In this document: one piece after another, positions 23,413 to 30,807 of the stretch | Position numbering within the stretch: position 1 is the stretch's first letter | Layout: every line of letters begins with the position of its first letter | IMG/VR virus record: IMGVR_UViG_3300042691_007469 | Span: 1 to 33,519 of that record | From: a virus | Length of the DNA: 33,519 nucleotides | Strand: one strand, 5' to 3' | Translations under genes and position numbers: made by a program | Notes under the pieces: model-generated | Databases searched by the model: none | What the model saw: only the letters and a program-made list of their open reading frames with translations | What the model was told of the DNA's origin: nothing

Positions 23413-24086
23413 AACGCGCTGTTGTAACTATGGCATTCGGGCCGGAGTGGGAGAAGATTCTTGAACTAACTCATCCGCGCATTGATGACTTTGCCAAGCG
23501 GAACAAGATGGATTTTCTTGTGATGAATAAATCCGTAATAGACCCAAAGGATTACAACAAGTCAATGATTGCTCATATTATGGTTGGCAAGAATTATGAC
23601 CAAGTAATCTACATTGATTGCGATTGTCTTGTGGCCAAGGATTGCGATGACTTTGCTAATCCATCCGAGGATGGCAACGATGGCTTCATTGCGTTTGACG
23701 AAGGTGACTTCCTTGATCGCAAGGAAGGCATGAAGAAGTTGGCTAAAGAGTTTGGCGGCAATATCACGCCAACCTATTACTTTAACTTTGGTGTGTTTGC
23801 TATGACAAGAAAGCACCTTGGATTGCTTGCGCTTCCTCCTCTTGGAGTTGTTCCAAACCATTTCGGGATGCAGACCTGGGCGAATATCCAGGCACACTTT
23901 TGGGATATACCGCTGTCTGGAATGGACCCAGCGTACAATTGCATGACCAGCGTTGAGCAGCACTACGGCCTAGACCGCCACAAGGATGCGATGATTATTC
24001 ATTACGCTGGTCAGTCCGGCGATATGGTTAAGTTATCTAACCAGATTAAAGCTGACGATGCGAAGCTGGTGGAGCTGGGTCGGTGA
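23409..24086 (+). CDS. GT-A type glycosyltransferase
   Basis: A 225-residue protein with a strong GGAGG site. The N-terminus MKRAVVTMAFGPEWEKILEL is the nucleotide-sugar-binding Rossmann start, and IYIDCDCLVAKD (Asp70-Cys-Asp72) is the DxD metal site. A helix follows (ANPSEDGNDGFIAFDEGDF), then FNFGVFAMTRKHL, and a loop with HYAGQSGDM near the C-terminus. It resembles GT8-type transferases. It moves a sugar from a nucleotide donor to an unknown acceptor, possibly modified DNA bases or surface glycans. Within 4 kb come a 2OG oxygenase, a cytosine methyltransferase and a second glycosyltransferase. Confidence 0.8.
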   Translation: MKRAVVTMAFGPEWEKILELTHPRIDDFAKRNKMDFLVMNKSVIDPKDYNKSMIAHIMVGKNYDQVIYIDCDCLVAKDCDDFANPSEDGNDGFIAFDEGDFLDRKEGMKKLAKEFGGNITPTYYFNFGVFAMTRKHLGLLALPPLGVVPNHFGMQTWANIQAHFWDIPLSGMDPAYNCMTSVEQHYGLDRHKDAMIIHYAGQSGDMVKLSNQIKADDAKLVELGR

Positions 24087-24403
24087 GGTCAACCCAACTA
24101 TGTCGTGGAGACTACGATGATAGGGTGCAGCAGTTGGCTGGAGAAGTAGCACTGCAAGCTATCCGCGACCTAAAGATGCTTCGCAAGCGCGGCATGGTGA
24201 AGGGCATGAAGATTGTTAAGGATCACACTGGCGTGGCACTCAACGATGCGCTGGAGTACAAAAACTCACACGAGGTACAGAAGTTATTGCGTGACTTTAA
24301 GACTGGAGTTGTCTCTTGGTGGTGTAGGGCAAGCGGGGTTCAGATCGACAACAGAACGCTGTTAAGGAAACTAAAGGAAAACGACTATGTTCTGCCTACT
24401 TGA
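24083..24403 (+). CDS. Hypothetical helical protein
   Basis: A 106-residue basic helical protein that starts with GTG (24083) in overlap with the glycosyltransferase stop (GTGA). The sequence LAGEVALQAIRDLKMLRKRG and the later SHEVQKLLRDFKTGV suggest two helical units; WWCRASG lies in between. No motif recognised. Its 3' end overlaps the next small gene by 17 bases in a different frame. Confidence 0.55.
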   Translation: MRSTQLCRGDYDDRVQQLAGEVALQAIRDLKMLRKRGMVKGMKIVKDHTGVALNDALEYKNSHEVQKLLRDFKTGVVSWWCRASGVQIDNRTLLRKLKENDYVLPT

Positions 24404-24533
24404 TATTGGCGCAATAGTTTGGGTAATTGCTTCTTTTATTCTTTACAGCTCGCTGACTTTGTCGGCAATCTACTGTGCGTTGTACATCATCTTCAAACTG
24501 ATTGATTACATAAGAAAGGAACTGGATCTATGA
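24387..24533 (+). CDS. Small membrane protein
   Basis: A 48-residue gene that starts at ATG 24387 with an AAAGGA site and overlaps the previous gene. The product is almost entirely hydrophobic: MFCLLDIGAIVWVIASFILY, then SSLTLSAIYCALYIIFKL, with a polar end (IDYIRKELDL). This gives one or two membrane spans. It may be a small membrane accessory, or a holin or superinfection-exclusion peptide; the sequence alone does not decide. The stop overlaps the next start (ATGA). Confidence 0.6.
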   Translation: MFCLLDIGAIVWVIASFILYSSLTLSAIYCALYIIFKLIDYIRKELDL

Positions 24534-24733
24534 GGAAAAGAAAGGCTGGGAAGCGCATCAAACTTCTGAAGGTAGAGGAGTACGATGCGGTCAAGATTAC
24601 AGTCAATGTTGACGATGATCTGTACGAAGTTATGGCCGAGGCTGGCCGTCAGCATATTGTAAAAGACAAGAAGGCGTGCTTTGAGTACGCGCTAAACCAA
24701 GCATTGCTTGAGTTATCCAAGGAGATTAAATGA
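24530..24733 (+). CDS. Putative ribbon-helix-helix protein
   Basis: A 67-residue protein. It starts with a basic segment (MRKRKAGKRIKLLKVEEY), then a beta strand AVKITVNVDD, followed by two helices (DLYEVMAEAGRQH, then KACFEYALNQALLELSKE), the ribbon-helix-helix layout of small DNA-binding proteins. It probably regulates a promoter of the phage or of its host. Confidence is moderate because the strand and helix lengths fit but no operator is known. Confidence 0.55.
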   Translation: MRKRKAGKRIKLLKVEEYDAVKITVNVDDDLYEVMAEAGRQHIVKDKKACFEYALNQALLELSKEIK

Positions 24734-25302
24734 ACGAGTTTAAGCAGAAGGTATTAACTGCTTCAGTAGATCGCTATGTCCTAACTAGGACGCAGTGCGA
24801 GATGCTGCGCCAGGATGCGGAAGTGATCGGGATGAAGCGTGCGCCTGTGCTGTCGAAGGATGGAGTAACACGTACGGTATCACGTACGCGAACCTGCTCA
24901 TCGTGCTGGATTCCTTTCGCCAAACATTACGAATGGATCTACAACGTGATGCGCGAGATTACGGAAGGCATCAATGCCGAGCAATGGCGTTTCGACATTC
25001 AAGGCATCCAACAGTTGCAAATACTGCGATACCGCCCACTACAGAAGTTCTCTTGGCACTACGACACCTACACATCAGAAGCACCAGTACGCAAGCTGAC
25101 GGCTGTGGTGAACTTGTCCTCGCCGGAGGAGTATATCGGAGGCGGGTTGCAGGCCAAGGCTGATATGGTGAACACTCAGTTCATCCGCGAGCAAGGAGCA
25201 GGCTGCTGGTTTCCATCTTACATCGAACATCGTGCGCGTGCTCCTATATGGGGTACACGCTGGGTGTTGGTGGCTTGGTTTACTGGCCCTGCCTGGAAAT
25301 GA
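24730..25302 (+). CDS. 2OG-Fe(II) oxygenase (prolyl-hydroxylase-like)
   Basis: A 190-residue protein in ATGA overlap with the RHH-like gene. The double-stranded beta-helix signature is clear: FSWHYDTY (His110-x-Asp112, iron ligands), GGGLQ (138-141), then GAGCWFPSYIEHRARAP (third ligand His167) and GTRWVLVAWFTGPAW (Arg177, 2-oxoglutarate binding). The family hydroxylates prolines, bases or small molecules using O2 and 2-oxoglutarate. Which substrate is used is not shown; the neighbours (GT-A, cytosine methyltransferase, GT9) suggest modification of nucleic acid or glycan, but the sequence looks closer to the P4H type than to TET/JBP. Confidence 0.85.
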   Translation: MNEFKQKVLTASVDRYVLTRTQCEMLRQDAEVIGMKRAPVLSKDGVTRTVSRTRTCSSCWIPFAKHYEWIYNVMREITEGINAEQWRFDIQGIQQLQILRYRPLQKFSWHYDTYTSEAPVRKLTAVVNLSSPEEYIGGGLQAKADMVNTQFIREQGAGCWFPSYIEHRARAPIWGTRWVLVAWFTGPAWK

Positions 25303-25889
25303 CCCACGCTGCCAACCTACCTCGCCATCACTACGTCAAGGTTGACTTGACCTTCGTGTCGGATGGAGAGAATAAAGAGATAGGGGATGCTGTGTGGTTT
25401 GGGCTAACCGCCATACCAGGACGAGCTTGGGGATGCACTGTGATGCTCAAGTGCGGTGCGCTGTATCGAGGCTTACCTCTTCACGCTTTGATGCACGGCG
25501 ATGTGGCGATTATGGATTGGGACATTAGCGATGCGCAACGCTGGGATTGTTTTGGCTGGAACTTTACAACGATTGAGTACGACTATCTGATGGGGTTGTC
25601 TTGCAAGGTTTGGATCGCCAGCAAGAAGACTTGGGAGGTTGGAAGCTATATGTTCACAGCCGAGCCTTATGGAGATGGTTTTTCTATGTCTCCGGCTCAA
25701 ACTAAGTCGCACCATTTTATTGCACTTAACAATGGACGCATCACGGCTGTTCCAGGTAATAATGTTCTTTGGAATGAATCAAGTTTCACCACTCCAAGTG
25801 ACAAGCCTAAATGGTTGCGCTCGCAACCGCAGGTCTGGCACGGAGAAGAAGCAACGTGGGATGATGTGGTAGGAGAGGAGACAGCATGA
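25299..25889 (+). CDS. Conserved hypothetical protein, Trp/Asp-rich
   Basis: A 196-residue protein starting at ATG 25299 in overlap with the oxygenase stop (ATGA). The pattern VWFGLTAIPGRAWGCTVMLK, then LYRGLPLHALMHG, DAQRWDCFGWNF and YLMGLSCKVW, suggests a beta-rich enzyme-like fold with conserved Trp, His and Asp residues. Similar sequences occur in many phages without assigned function. Its place next to the oxygenase suggests a common pathway, but no catalytic motif is certain. Confidence 0.65.
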   Translation: MTHAANLPRHHYVKVDLTFVSDGENKEIGDAVWFGLTAIPGRAWGCTVMLKCGALYRGLPLHALMHGDVAIMDWDISDAQRWDCFGWNFTTIEYDYLMGLSCKVWIASKKTWEVGSYMFTAEPYGDGFSMSPAQTKSHHFIALNNGRITAVPGNNVLWNESSFTTPSDKPKWLRSQPQVWHGEEATWDDVVGEETA

Positions 25890-26065
25890 ATGTAGAGGCT
25901 AGGGACAGACTCAAGTGGGCGCGCGATTGCCTTATCAATGCTCGCAATAGGCTGGCAGTCGAGAGGGATCGCGCGACTCACGGAAGATCAATTGACATCA
26001 TCCAGATCATTACTCTGGTAGATGCAGCATCCTTGGTATGCAAGGAAGTCATAGGAGAACAATGA
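25886..26065 (+). CDS. Small helical protein before the methyltransferase
   Basis: A 59-residue helical protein in double ATGA overlap (with the previous stop and the methyltransferase start). It contains Arg/Asp/Glu-rich helices (ARDRLKWARDCLINARNRLA, then HGRSIDIIQIITLVDAASL). No motif recognised. The gene is not an artefact of the upstream frame: both junctions are textbook couplings. Confidence 0.55.
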   Translation: MNVEARDRLKWARDCLINARNRLAVERDRATHGRSIDIIQIITLVDAASLVCKEVIGEQ

Positions 26066-27459
26066 AATATCTATCTGTCTGTTCTGGCATAGAGGCAGCG
26101 TCCAAAGCGTGGGAGTCAATTGGATGGAAGCCAGTTGCGTTTTCAGAAATAGAGCCATTTCCGTCAGCGGTGCTGAAGCATCATTGGCCGGAAGTACCAA
26201 ACCTAGGAGATATGAGTAAATATGAGCAATGGAATATACAAAGCGGATCAGTTGACCTTCTGGTCGGAGGCACACCCTGCCAATCCTTCAGCGTCGCAGG
26301 ACTCAGGCAAGGACTCAAAGACCCAAGAGGCAACCTTATGCTTACATACCTTGCAATCGCTGAACGTCTCAAACCTCGATGGCTTGTCTGGGAAAATGTC
26401 CCCGGTGTCTTGTCATCTAACGGAGGAAAAGATTTTGGTTCCTTCCTCGGAGCGTTGGGGGAGTTGGGGTATGAGTGGGCGTACCGAGTGCTGGACGCTC
26501 AATGGTTCGGAGTGGCCCAAAGACGCAGACGTGTGTTCGTTGTCGCATATCTTGGAGAAGGGAGTCTTGCCGCAAAGGTTTTATTTGAGTCCGAAAGCGT
26601 GCGCAGGGATACTCCGCCGAGCCGAGAAACGAGGCAAGGAGTTGCCACCAATGTTGAAGCAGGCGTTGGGGTTAGTCTGCCAGAACGAGAAGTAGTTGGA
26701 TGTTTAAGCGATGGCGCACACATGGGTGGAGGACTTAACGGACAAGATGCTTACAGCGGAAGGATTATGGCGGTTAAGACTGAAACAGTAATCATTGATC
26801 GGGCAGCATTCAACCAAGGACAGAACGCACAATACAGGCCACGGATCGAGCATGGTGAGACTATGGATTCTCTGGTTGCTAGAGTTCCGCACGCTGTTGC
26901 CATACCAATCCACGACCAAGCGACGCGACACTCTGGCAAGCACGGAGACAAGCAAGACGGCAAAGGTAATGGACTTGGAGTGGGTAAGCCAGGTGATCCT
27001 TGCCCCACTCTGACTAAGGGTGACAAGCACGCTGTCTTATACGAGAACCATCCCAACGACAGCCGAGTAACTGGCCCACACGATGTCGCTCCTAGTTGCG
27101 TATCACGATACGGAACAGGTGGTGGGAATGTTCCGTTTGTGCAGGAGGCAGTTGCAGTCGATTGCTACAACAAAACAATTGGAGAGAAGTCGCAATCTAT
27201 ATCGTCTTCAGCATCCGACATCAATCATACTGGTGGAGTCATCAATCCGGCGGATCGGATGGCAGTACGCAGGCTCTCGCCAAAAGAATGTGAACGACTC
27301 CAAGGTTTTCCAGACGACCACACGATGATCTCTTGGCGTAACAAGCCAGCGGATGAATGCCCCGATGGTCCACGATACAAGGCTCTTGGAAACTCTATGG
27401 CCGTGCCGTGCATGGCTTGGATTGGAAAAAGGATTGACGCAGTAGAAAAAACTAAATAG
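26062..27459 (+). CDS. DNA (cytosine-5) methyltransferase
   Basis: A 465-residue protein starting at ATG 26062 (MKYLSVCSGIEAASKAW, the SAM-binding FxGxG-like motif I). Other motifs: GGTPCQSFSVAG with the catalytic Cys73 (motif IV), VWENVPGV with Glu111 (motif VI), GVAQRRRRVFV (motif VIII, 150-160), and the C-terminal YKALGNSMAVPCMAWIG (motif X). Between motifs VIII and X lies a long variable target-recognition region (about 165-410) with His/Gly-rich inserts. It methylates C5 of cytosine, probably to protect phage DNA from host restriction. No cognate restriction enzyme is nearby, so it acts alone. Confidence 0.95.
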   Translation: MKYLSVCSGIEAASKAWESIGWKPVAFSEIEPFPSAVLKHHWPEVPNLGDMSKYEQWNIQSGSVDLLVGGTPCQSFSVAGLRQGLKDPRGNLMLTYLAIAERLKPRWLVWENVPGVLSSNGGKDFGSFLGALGELGYEWAYRVLDAQWFGVAQRRRRVFVVAYLGEGSLAAKVLFESESVRRDTPPSRETRQGVATNVEAGVGVSLPEREVVGCLSDGAHMGGGLNGQDAYSGRIMAVKTETVIIDRAAFNQGQNAQYRPRIEHGETMDSLVARVPHAVAIPIHDQATRHSGKHGDKQDGKGNGLGVGKPGDPCPTLTKGDKHAVLYENHPNDSRVTGPHDVAPSCVSRYGTGGGNVPFVQEAVAVDCYNKTIGEKSQSISSSASDINHTGGVINPADRMAVRRLSPKECERLQGFPDDHTMISWRNKPADECPDGPRYKALGNSMAVPCMAWIGKRIDAVEKTK

Positions 27460-27472
27460 AAAGGCAGGCCAA

Positions 27473-28633
27473 ATGAAACTATGGACAAATAACACAAACG
27501 GAGTCCACGTTGTGGACGATAACAAGCTGTGGCCACGCTGCAGCTACATTCTTCCAGACGAGCTGGTCAACGCTCCATTCAATGAAGCAGTGCCAGTTCC
27601 GCACAAGATTAAGCCGTACTATCCTAGGCGAGCCGAGGGTGGAGCAACTGCGGTCTATCGTGCTGGTGCGATTGGTGATGCGATTATGGCCACCGGAATT
27701 ATCCGCTACCTAGTCGAGACTTCGGGTGGGAGCGTGGACATTTACTGTCCTGCTCGCAATATGCCTATCTACGCTGGGCTGGGTGCAAGGATTCTTCCGC
27801 TGCCACCCACAGCCGAGGCATGGGATTCTTACGAGGCTCACGTCCCGCTGGATGATCTATTCTCTGGCAAGGTCGGAGGAACAGAACTTGGAACTGGTCC
27901 AGGCAATCACTATGACCGCATCTACCTATGGATGGGTGCTGAAGGCATACTGGCTGACATCTCCGGTAGAGTTGGTGATGTCAGGCGGGTGGATGATAAG
28001 TATAAGCGACCCCACTTGTACGTTGTCCAGCCAGATCACGATGAGCTGATTAAGATGGGCAGATGGCCGTTGCCAGATAAGTATTTTGTTTATCACGTCA
28101 GCAGTTCTGGACCTACACGAACCTATCCGCCACAGCTAGGCAAGAAGGCGGTGGAAGCGTTGCTTGAGGAGTTTAAGGATCATCACGCTGTCATCGTCGG
28201 GCTGGATCGCAGTCTTGATTTCAAGATTGACCATCCCAATGTCATTGACTTGTTCAACGCAACGTCAAGCATTCGCAGTCTGTTTCCAGTTGTGCAGGGT
28301 GCTGACTTTGTCGTTGCTCCAGACTCATCGGTCAACCACATGGCAGCGGGGCTGGGTACTGCCTGCATATCGCTTTGGGGTAGTTATCATCCAGATGATC
28401 GGGTCAAGTATTATCCAAAGTCATATCCGGTGTTCGCTCCAGAAGTGTGTCCACACGCACCTTGCAGACCGCAGGGTGGGTTGCCTCAAGCAAAGTGCAA
28501 GGATGCAACCAACCGCACACCCAAGACACAACTATGGTGCAACGCTCTTCGCAACATTACAGCAGAGATGATTGTGGATTCAGCAAAGAAGGCGGCGGAG
28601 TTGGATGGTAAGCAGCATGAGGAGAAGAAATGA
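27473..28633 (+). CDS. GT9-like (heptosyltransferase-type) GT-B glycosyltransferase
   Basis: A 386-residue protein with an AAAGGCAGG ribosome site. The N-terminal half has YRAGAIGDAIMATGIIRYL (61-80), the glycosyltransferase-9 start with G-x-x-G-D. The C-terminal half has FVVAPDSSVNHMAAGLGTAC (279-298; Asp283, Ser284), the nucleotide-sugar-binding region of ADP-heptose:LPS transferases. Length fits the family. In phages such enzymes may modify host LPS or glycosylate modified bases. It comes 14 bases after the methyltransferase and four bases before the zinc-protein start overlap, so it is transcribed with them. Confidence 0.85.
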   Translation: MKLWTNNTNGVHVVDDNKLWPRCSYILPDELVNAPFNEAVPVPHKIKPYYPRRAEGGATAVYRAGAIGDAIMATGIIRYLVETSGGSVDIYCPARNMPIYAGLGARILPLPPTAEAWDSYEAHVPLDDLFSGKVGGTELGTGPGNHYDRIYLWMGAEGILADISGRVGDVRRVDDKYKRPHLYVVQPDHDELIKMGRWPLPDKYFVYHVSSSGPTRTYPPQLGKKAVEALLEEFKDHHAVIVGLDRSLDFKIDHPNVIDLFNATSSIRSLFPVVQGADFVVAPDSSVNHMAAGLGTACISLWGSYHPDDRVKYYPKSYPVFAPEVCPHAPCRPQGGLPQAKCKDATNRTPKTQLWCNALRNITAEMIVDSAKKAAELDGKQHEEKK

Positions 28634-29181
28634 ATAAAGTAAAGTTCCGTTGGGGCGAGGAAACCTATACTCTTTGCGTAACCCAAGACGATTGCTGGCT
28701 TGAGGATGGCCCATCCGACATCTCCGACAGAATGTTAAAAGGAATGGACGAGCTTGCGATGGAGAATGGGATGCTACCGCCGAAGGGTTTGTGTGCAGAA
28801 TGCTGGAAAGGAACTTATGAGGCAATAGTCGAGGACTACCACATAGGTGGGGAAACTATTAAAGACCTTGACTTAGAAAGATGCCCTAGGTGCAGACACA
28901 CTATTTTGCCCTGGCAATCGGTGGAAAGAGTTGACAAGGTATTGGAAGCATTGAAGAGGCCAGCAGAGCTATGCCCTACCTGTCGCAAGTCAAACACAGT
29001 TGAGGTTACTGGCGATATTAAGATGGATACGGTTTGCAAGCTTAACGGAGAGCCTTTCACAGTACCAAACATAACCAGAACACAATGCCCTAAGTGCAAG
29101 GATGAGTTCTTCTTTATGTCCGAATGCGAGAAGATTGATGCTGCTATCCAAGCGGAGCAGAAGAGGCGAGGATTGAATTGA
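28630..29181 (+). CDS. Four-CxxC zinc-ribbon protein (YgiT-like)
   Basis: A 183-residue protein in ATGA overlap with the glycosyltransferase. It has four CxxC pairs: Cys55-Cys58 (CAEC), Cys85-Cys88 (CPRC), Cys115-Cys118 (CPTC) and Cys153-Cys156 (CPKC), enough for two zinc sites. The part FTVPNITRTQCPKCKDEF resembles YgiT/MqsA-type zinc fingers. The N-terminus (KFRWGEETYTLCVTQDDC) is beta-rich. Such proteins bind nucleic acids or act as antitoxins. It sits directly before a non-coding leader and a Mom-like gene, where in phage Mu a zinc-finger protein, Com, controls mom translation. No sequence similarity to Com is claimed. Confidence 0.75.
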   Translation: MNKVKFRWGEETYTLCVTQDDCWLEDGPSDISDRMLKGMDELAMENGMLPPKGLCAECWKGTYEAIVEDYHIGGETIKDLDLERCPRCRHTILPWQSVERVDKVLEALKRPAELCPTCRKSNTVEVTGDIKMDTVCKLNGEPFTVPNITRTQCPKCKDEFFFMSECEKIDAAIQAEQKRRGLN

Positions 29182-29205
29182 TATAAACCTAACTGGCGTT
29201 GTGGT

Positions 29206-29224
29206 ACGCAGGGAGATCCTGCGT
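29206..29224 (+). promoter_or_regulatory. Hairpin in leader before Mom-like gene
   Basis: A perfect 7-bp stem with a 5-base loop: ACGCAGG-GAGAT-CCTGCGT, in the 130-base gap between the zinc protein and the Mom-like gene. No T-run follows. Nearby, CCTAG (29240-29244) can pair with CTAGG (29255-29259), and AACCTA (29187-29192) could pair with TAGGTT further down, giving competing stems. This would suit a translational control element. No ribosome-binding sequence is visible just before ATG 29312. Confidence 0.5.
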
Positions 29225-29311
29225 CGGGATAAATGCCTGGCCTAGTTATCATTCGCTAGGTTGCAGATGGTGTTGTTCTCCCCTTGAATCAGAGCCAGTT
29301 TGAATTTTAAT

Positions 29312-29881
29312 ATGAACTTTTGCGGCGATAGCATAACAAACAATGCGCCACTTTTCCAAAGTGAAGATGGGGGTGCAATTCCTACCTCGCCGCTCCAGCT
29401 TAAAATACGGCAATGCAATGTTCATTTGGCTTGTGGCTTAAATGAATTATGGCATAGCAGATTACCAAGAATTCATTGGTCAAATGTGGTGCGAAGCAAA
29501 AGATATGCGTGTTTTGTTGCAGAATATTCTTTTATAAATTACGCAACTGCAATATGGTCAAGCCCGATTGCTGGCAATAAAATGAAAAATGCATATCAAA
29601 TTTTAGAGTTAAGAAGGATGGCAATATCCAAGGATGCGCCCAAAAATACGGCAAGCAGGATGATTTCAATAATGATTAAAACAATCCGAAAATCATTTGC
29701 AGAGATTACAACGCTTATTAGCTATCAAGATACAGATGTCCACTTGGGTACTATCTATAAGGCATCTGGATGGAGGATTGCTGGTTTAACAAAATTTGCA
29801 TCTTGGAAAAGCAATAACCGAGTCAGAGGTTTGGATCAAAGCAATGCCAGTAAAATCAAGTGGGAATACAGTCTTCTATGA
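29312..29881 (+). CDS. Mom-like GNAT-fold DNA modification protein
   Basis: A 189-residue protein (ATG 29312; a TTG at 29300 is an alternative). Motifs fit the Mom family: WHSRLP (47-52), ELRRMAISKDAP (99-110) and SYQDTDVHLGTIYKASGW (137-154), the strand-turn-helix core of the acetyltransferase-like fold. Mom of phage Mu modifies adenine (carbamoylmethylation) and protects phage DNA from restriction. The gene is clearly more AT-rich than its neighbours, lacks a visible Shine-Dalgarno and follows a hairpin leader, both suggesting special control and horizontal transfer. It overlaps the primase start (ATGA). Confidence 0.75.
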   Translation: MNFCGDSITNNAPLFQSEDGGAIPTSPLQLKIRQCNVHLACGLNELWHSRLPRIHWSNVVRSKRYACFVAEYSFINYATAIWSSPIAGNKMKNAYQILELRRMAISKDAPKNTASRMISIMIKTIRKSFAEITTLISYQDTDVHLGTIYKASGWRIAGLTKFASWKSNNRVRGLDQSNASKIKWEYSLL

Positions 29882-30807
29882 CAACCCAACAACGGCAAGC
29901 TGAAGAGATCGTAGGCCAAGTGGATTGGCAGTCCGAGAATCATGGGTTGTGCAGATGCCCAGGTGAGGCTGCACACACAAGCCACACGCGAGTTAGGGAT
30001 ACGACTGTGTTTGTTGACGGTGCACCGACGATCTTCTGCTGGCATACCAGTTGCACGCCGTATAGGGACGAGGCCAACCGCAAGTTGCGCAAGGCAATCT
30101 TCAACGACCCGCTGTACCGCCCGATCAATATTATGTCGGTTGGATCGTCTGCTCCTATTCGCTTGGTTAAAGATCCAGAGGCCGAGGTGCTTGACAGGCT
30201 CAAGACAATTGCTGAGTCAAACAAGCAACGCTATCTCACGCATTACAATTGGGACCCAGCGGATATGTACGAGGAAAGTCCTACCAAGCTAGACGACTCG
30301 AAACAGGACTATCATTTGTTCCTCTCGATGTTTAACGCTGTAGATAACATCTGGATAGGTAACGTCACGGACAGCGGTAAGCATCCTCAGAACTTCCGTA
30401 TTGCTTACGATTGGAAGAAGCTGGATGAACCGATTGGGCAGTACACAACTGGTGCGAGCTACAAACAAGGCACAGTCAGCAGGTCCAACGATACGGTTGA
30501 ACATAGGGTGTTTCTAGTTGTGGAGTCAGATGTGCTAACCAAGCCAGAGATCGGCGCGGTGTTTCAATTGATGCGCGATCTATTCCGAATGAAGCTTTAC
30601 GCTGTGGTTGACACAGGCGGCAAGAGTCTTCACGGATGGTTCGAGATGCCACAAAAGAATGAGTGGCTTGAGCAATTAAAAGCTTTCCTTGTTCCGTTGG
30701 GGTGCGATCCTGCAACTTTCAAACCAAGCCAACCAGTAAGGATTCCTGGTGCTAAAAGAAACGACAAAACACAGAGCCTTTTGTGGTTCTGCAAGGAGGG
30801 GAAATGA
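29878..30807 (+). CDS. Primase with N-terminal zinc-binding module
   Basis: A 309-residue protein starting at ATG 29878 in overlap with the Mom-like stop; ATG 29860 is an alternative. Residues about 23-60 form a CHC2-like zinc site (LCRCPGEAAHTS, then PTIFCWHTSC; Cys25, Cys27, His33, Cys54, Cys59). The C-terminal half (about 205-300) has VFLVVESDVLTKPEIG, YAVVDTGGKSLHGWF and SQPVRIPGAKRNDKTQSLLW, which is the catalytic part of primase-polymerase-like replication proteins. It makes RNA primers for phage DNA synthesis. The next gene, a helicase, overlaps by ATGA. Confidence 0.8.
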   Translation: MTTQQRQAEEIVGQVDWQSENHGLCRCPGEAAHTSHTRVRDTTVFVDGAPTIFCWHTSCTPYRDEANRKLRKAIFNDPLYRPINIMSVGSSAPIRLVKDPEAEVLDRLKTIAESNKQRYLTHYNWDPADMYEESPTKLDDSKQDYHLFLSMFNAVDNIWIGNVTDSGKHPQNFRIAYDWKKLDEPIGQYTTGASYKQGTVSRSNDTVEHRVFLVVESDVLTKPEIGAVFQLMRDLFRMKLYAVVDTGGKSLHGWFEMPQKNEWLEQLKAFLVPLGCDPATFKPSQPVRIPGAKRNDKTQSLLWFCKEGK

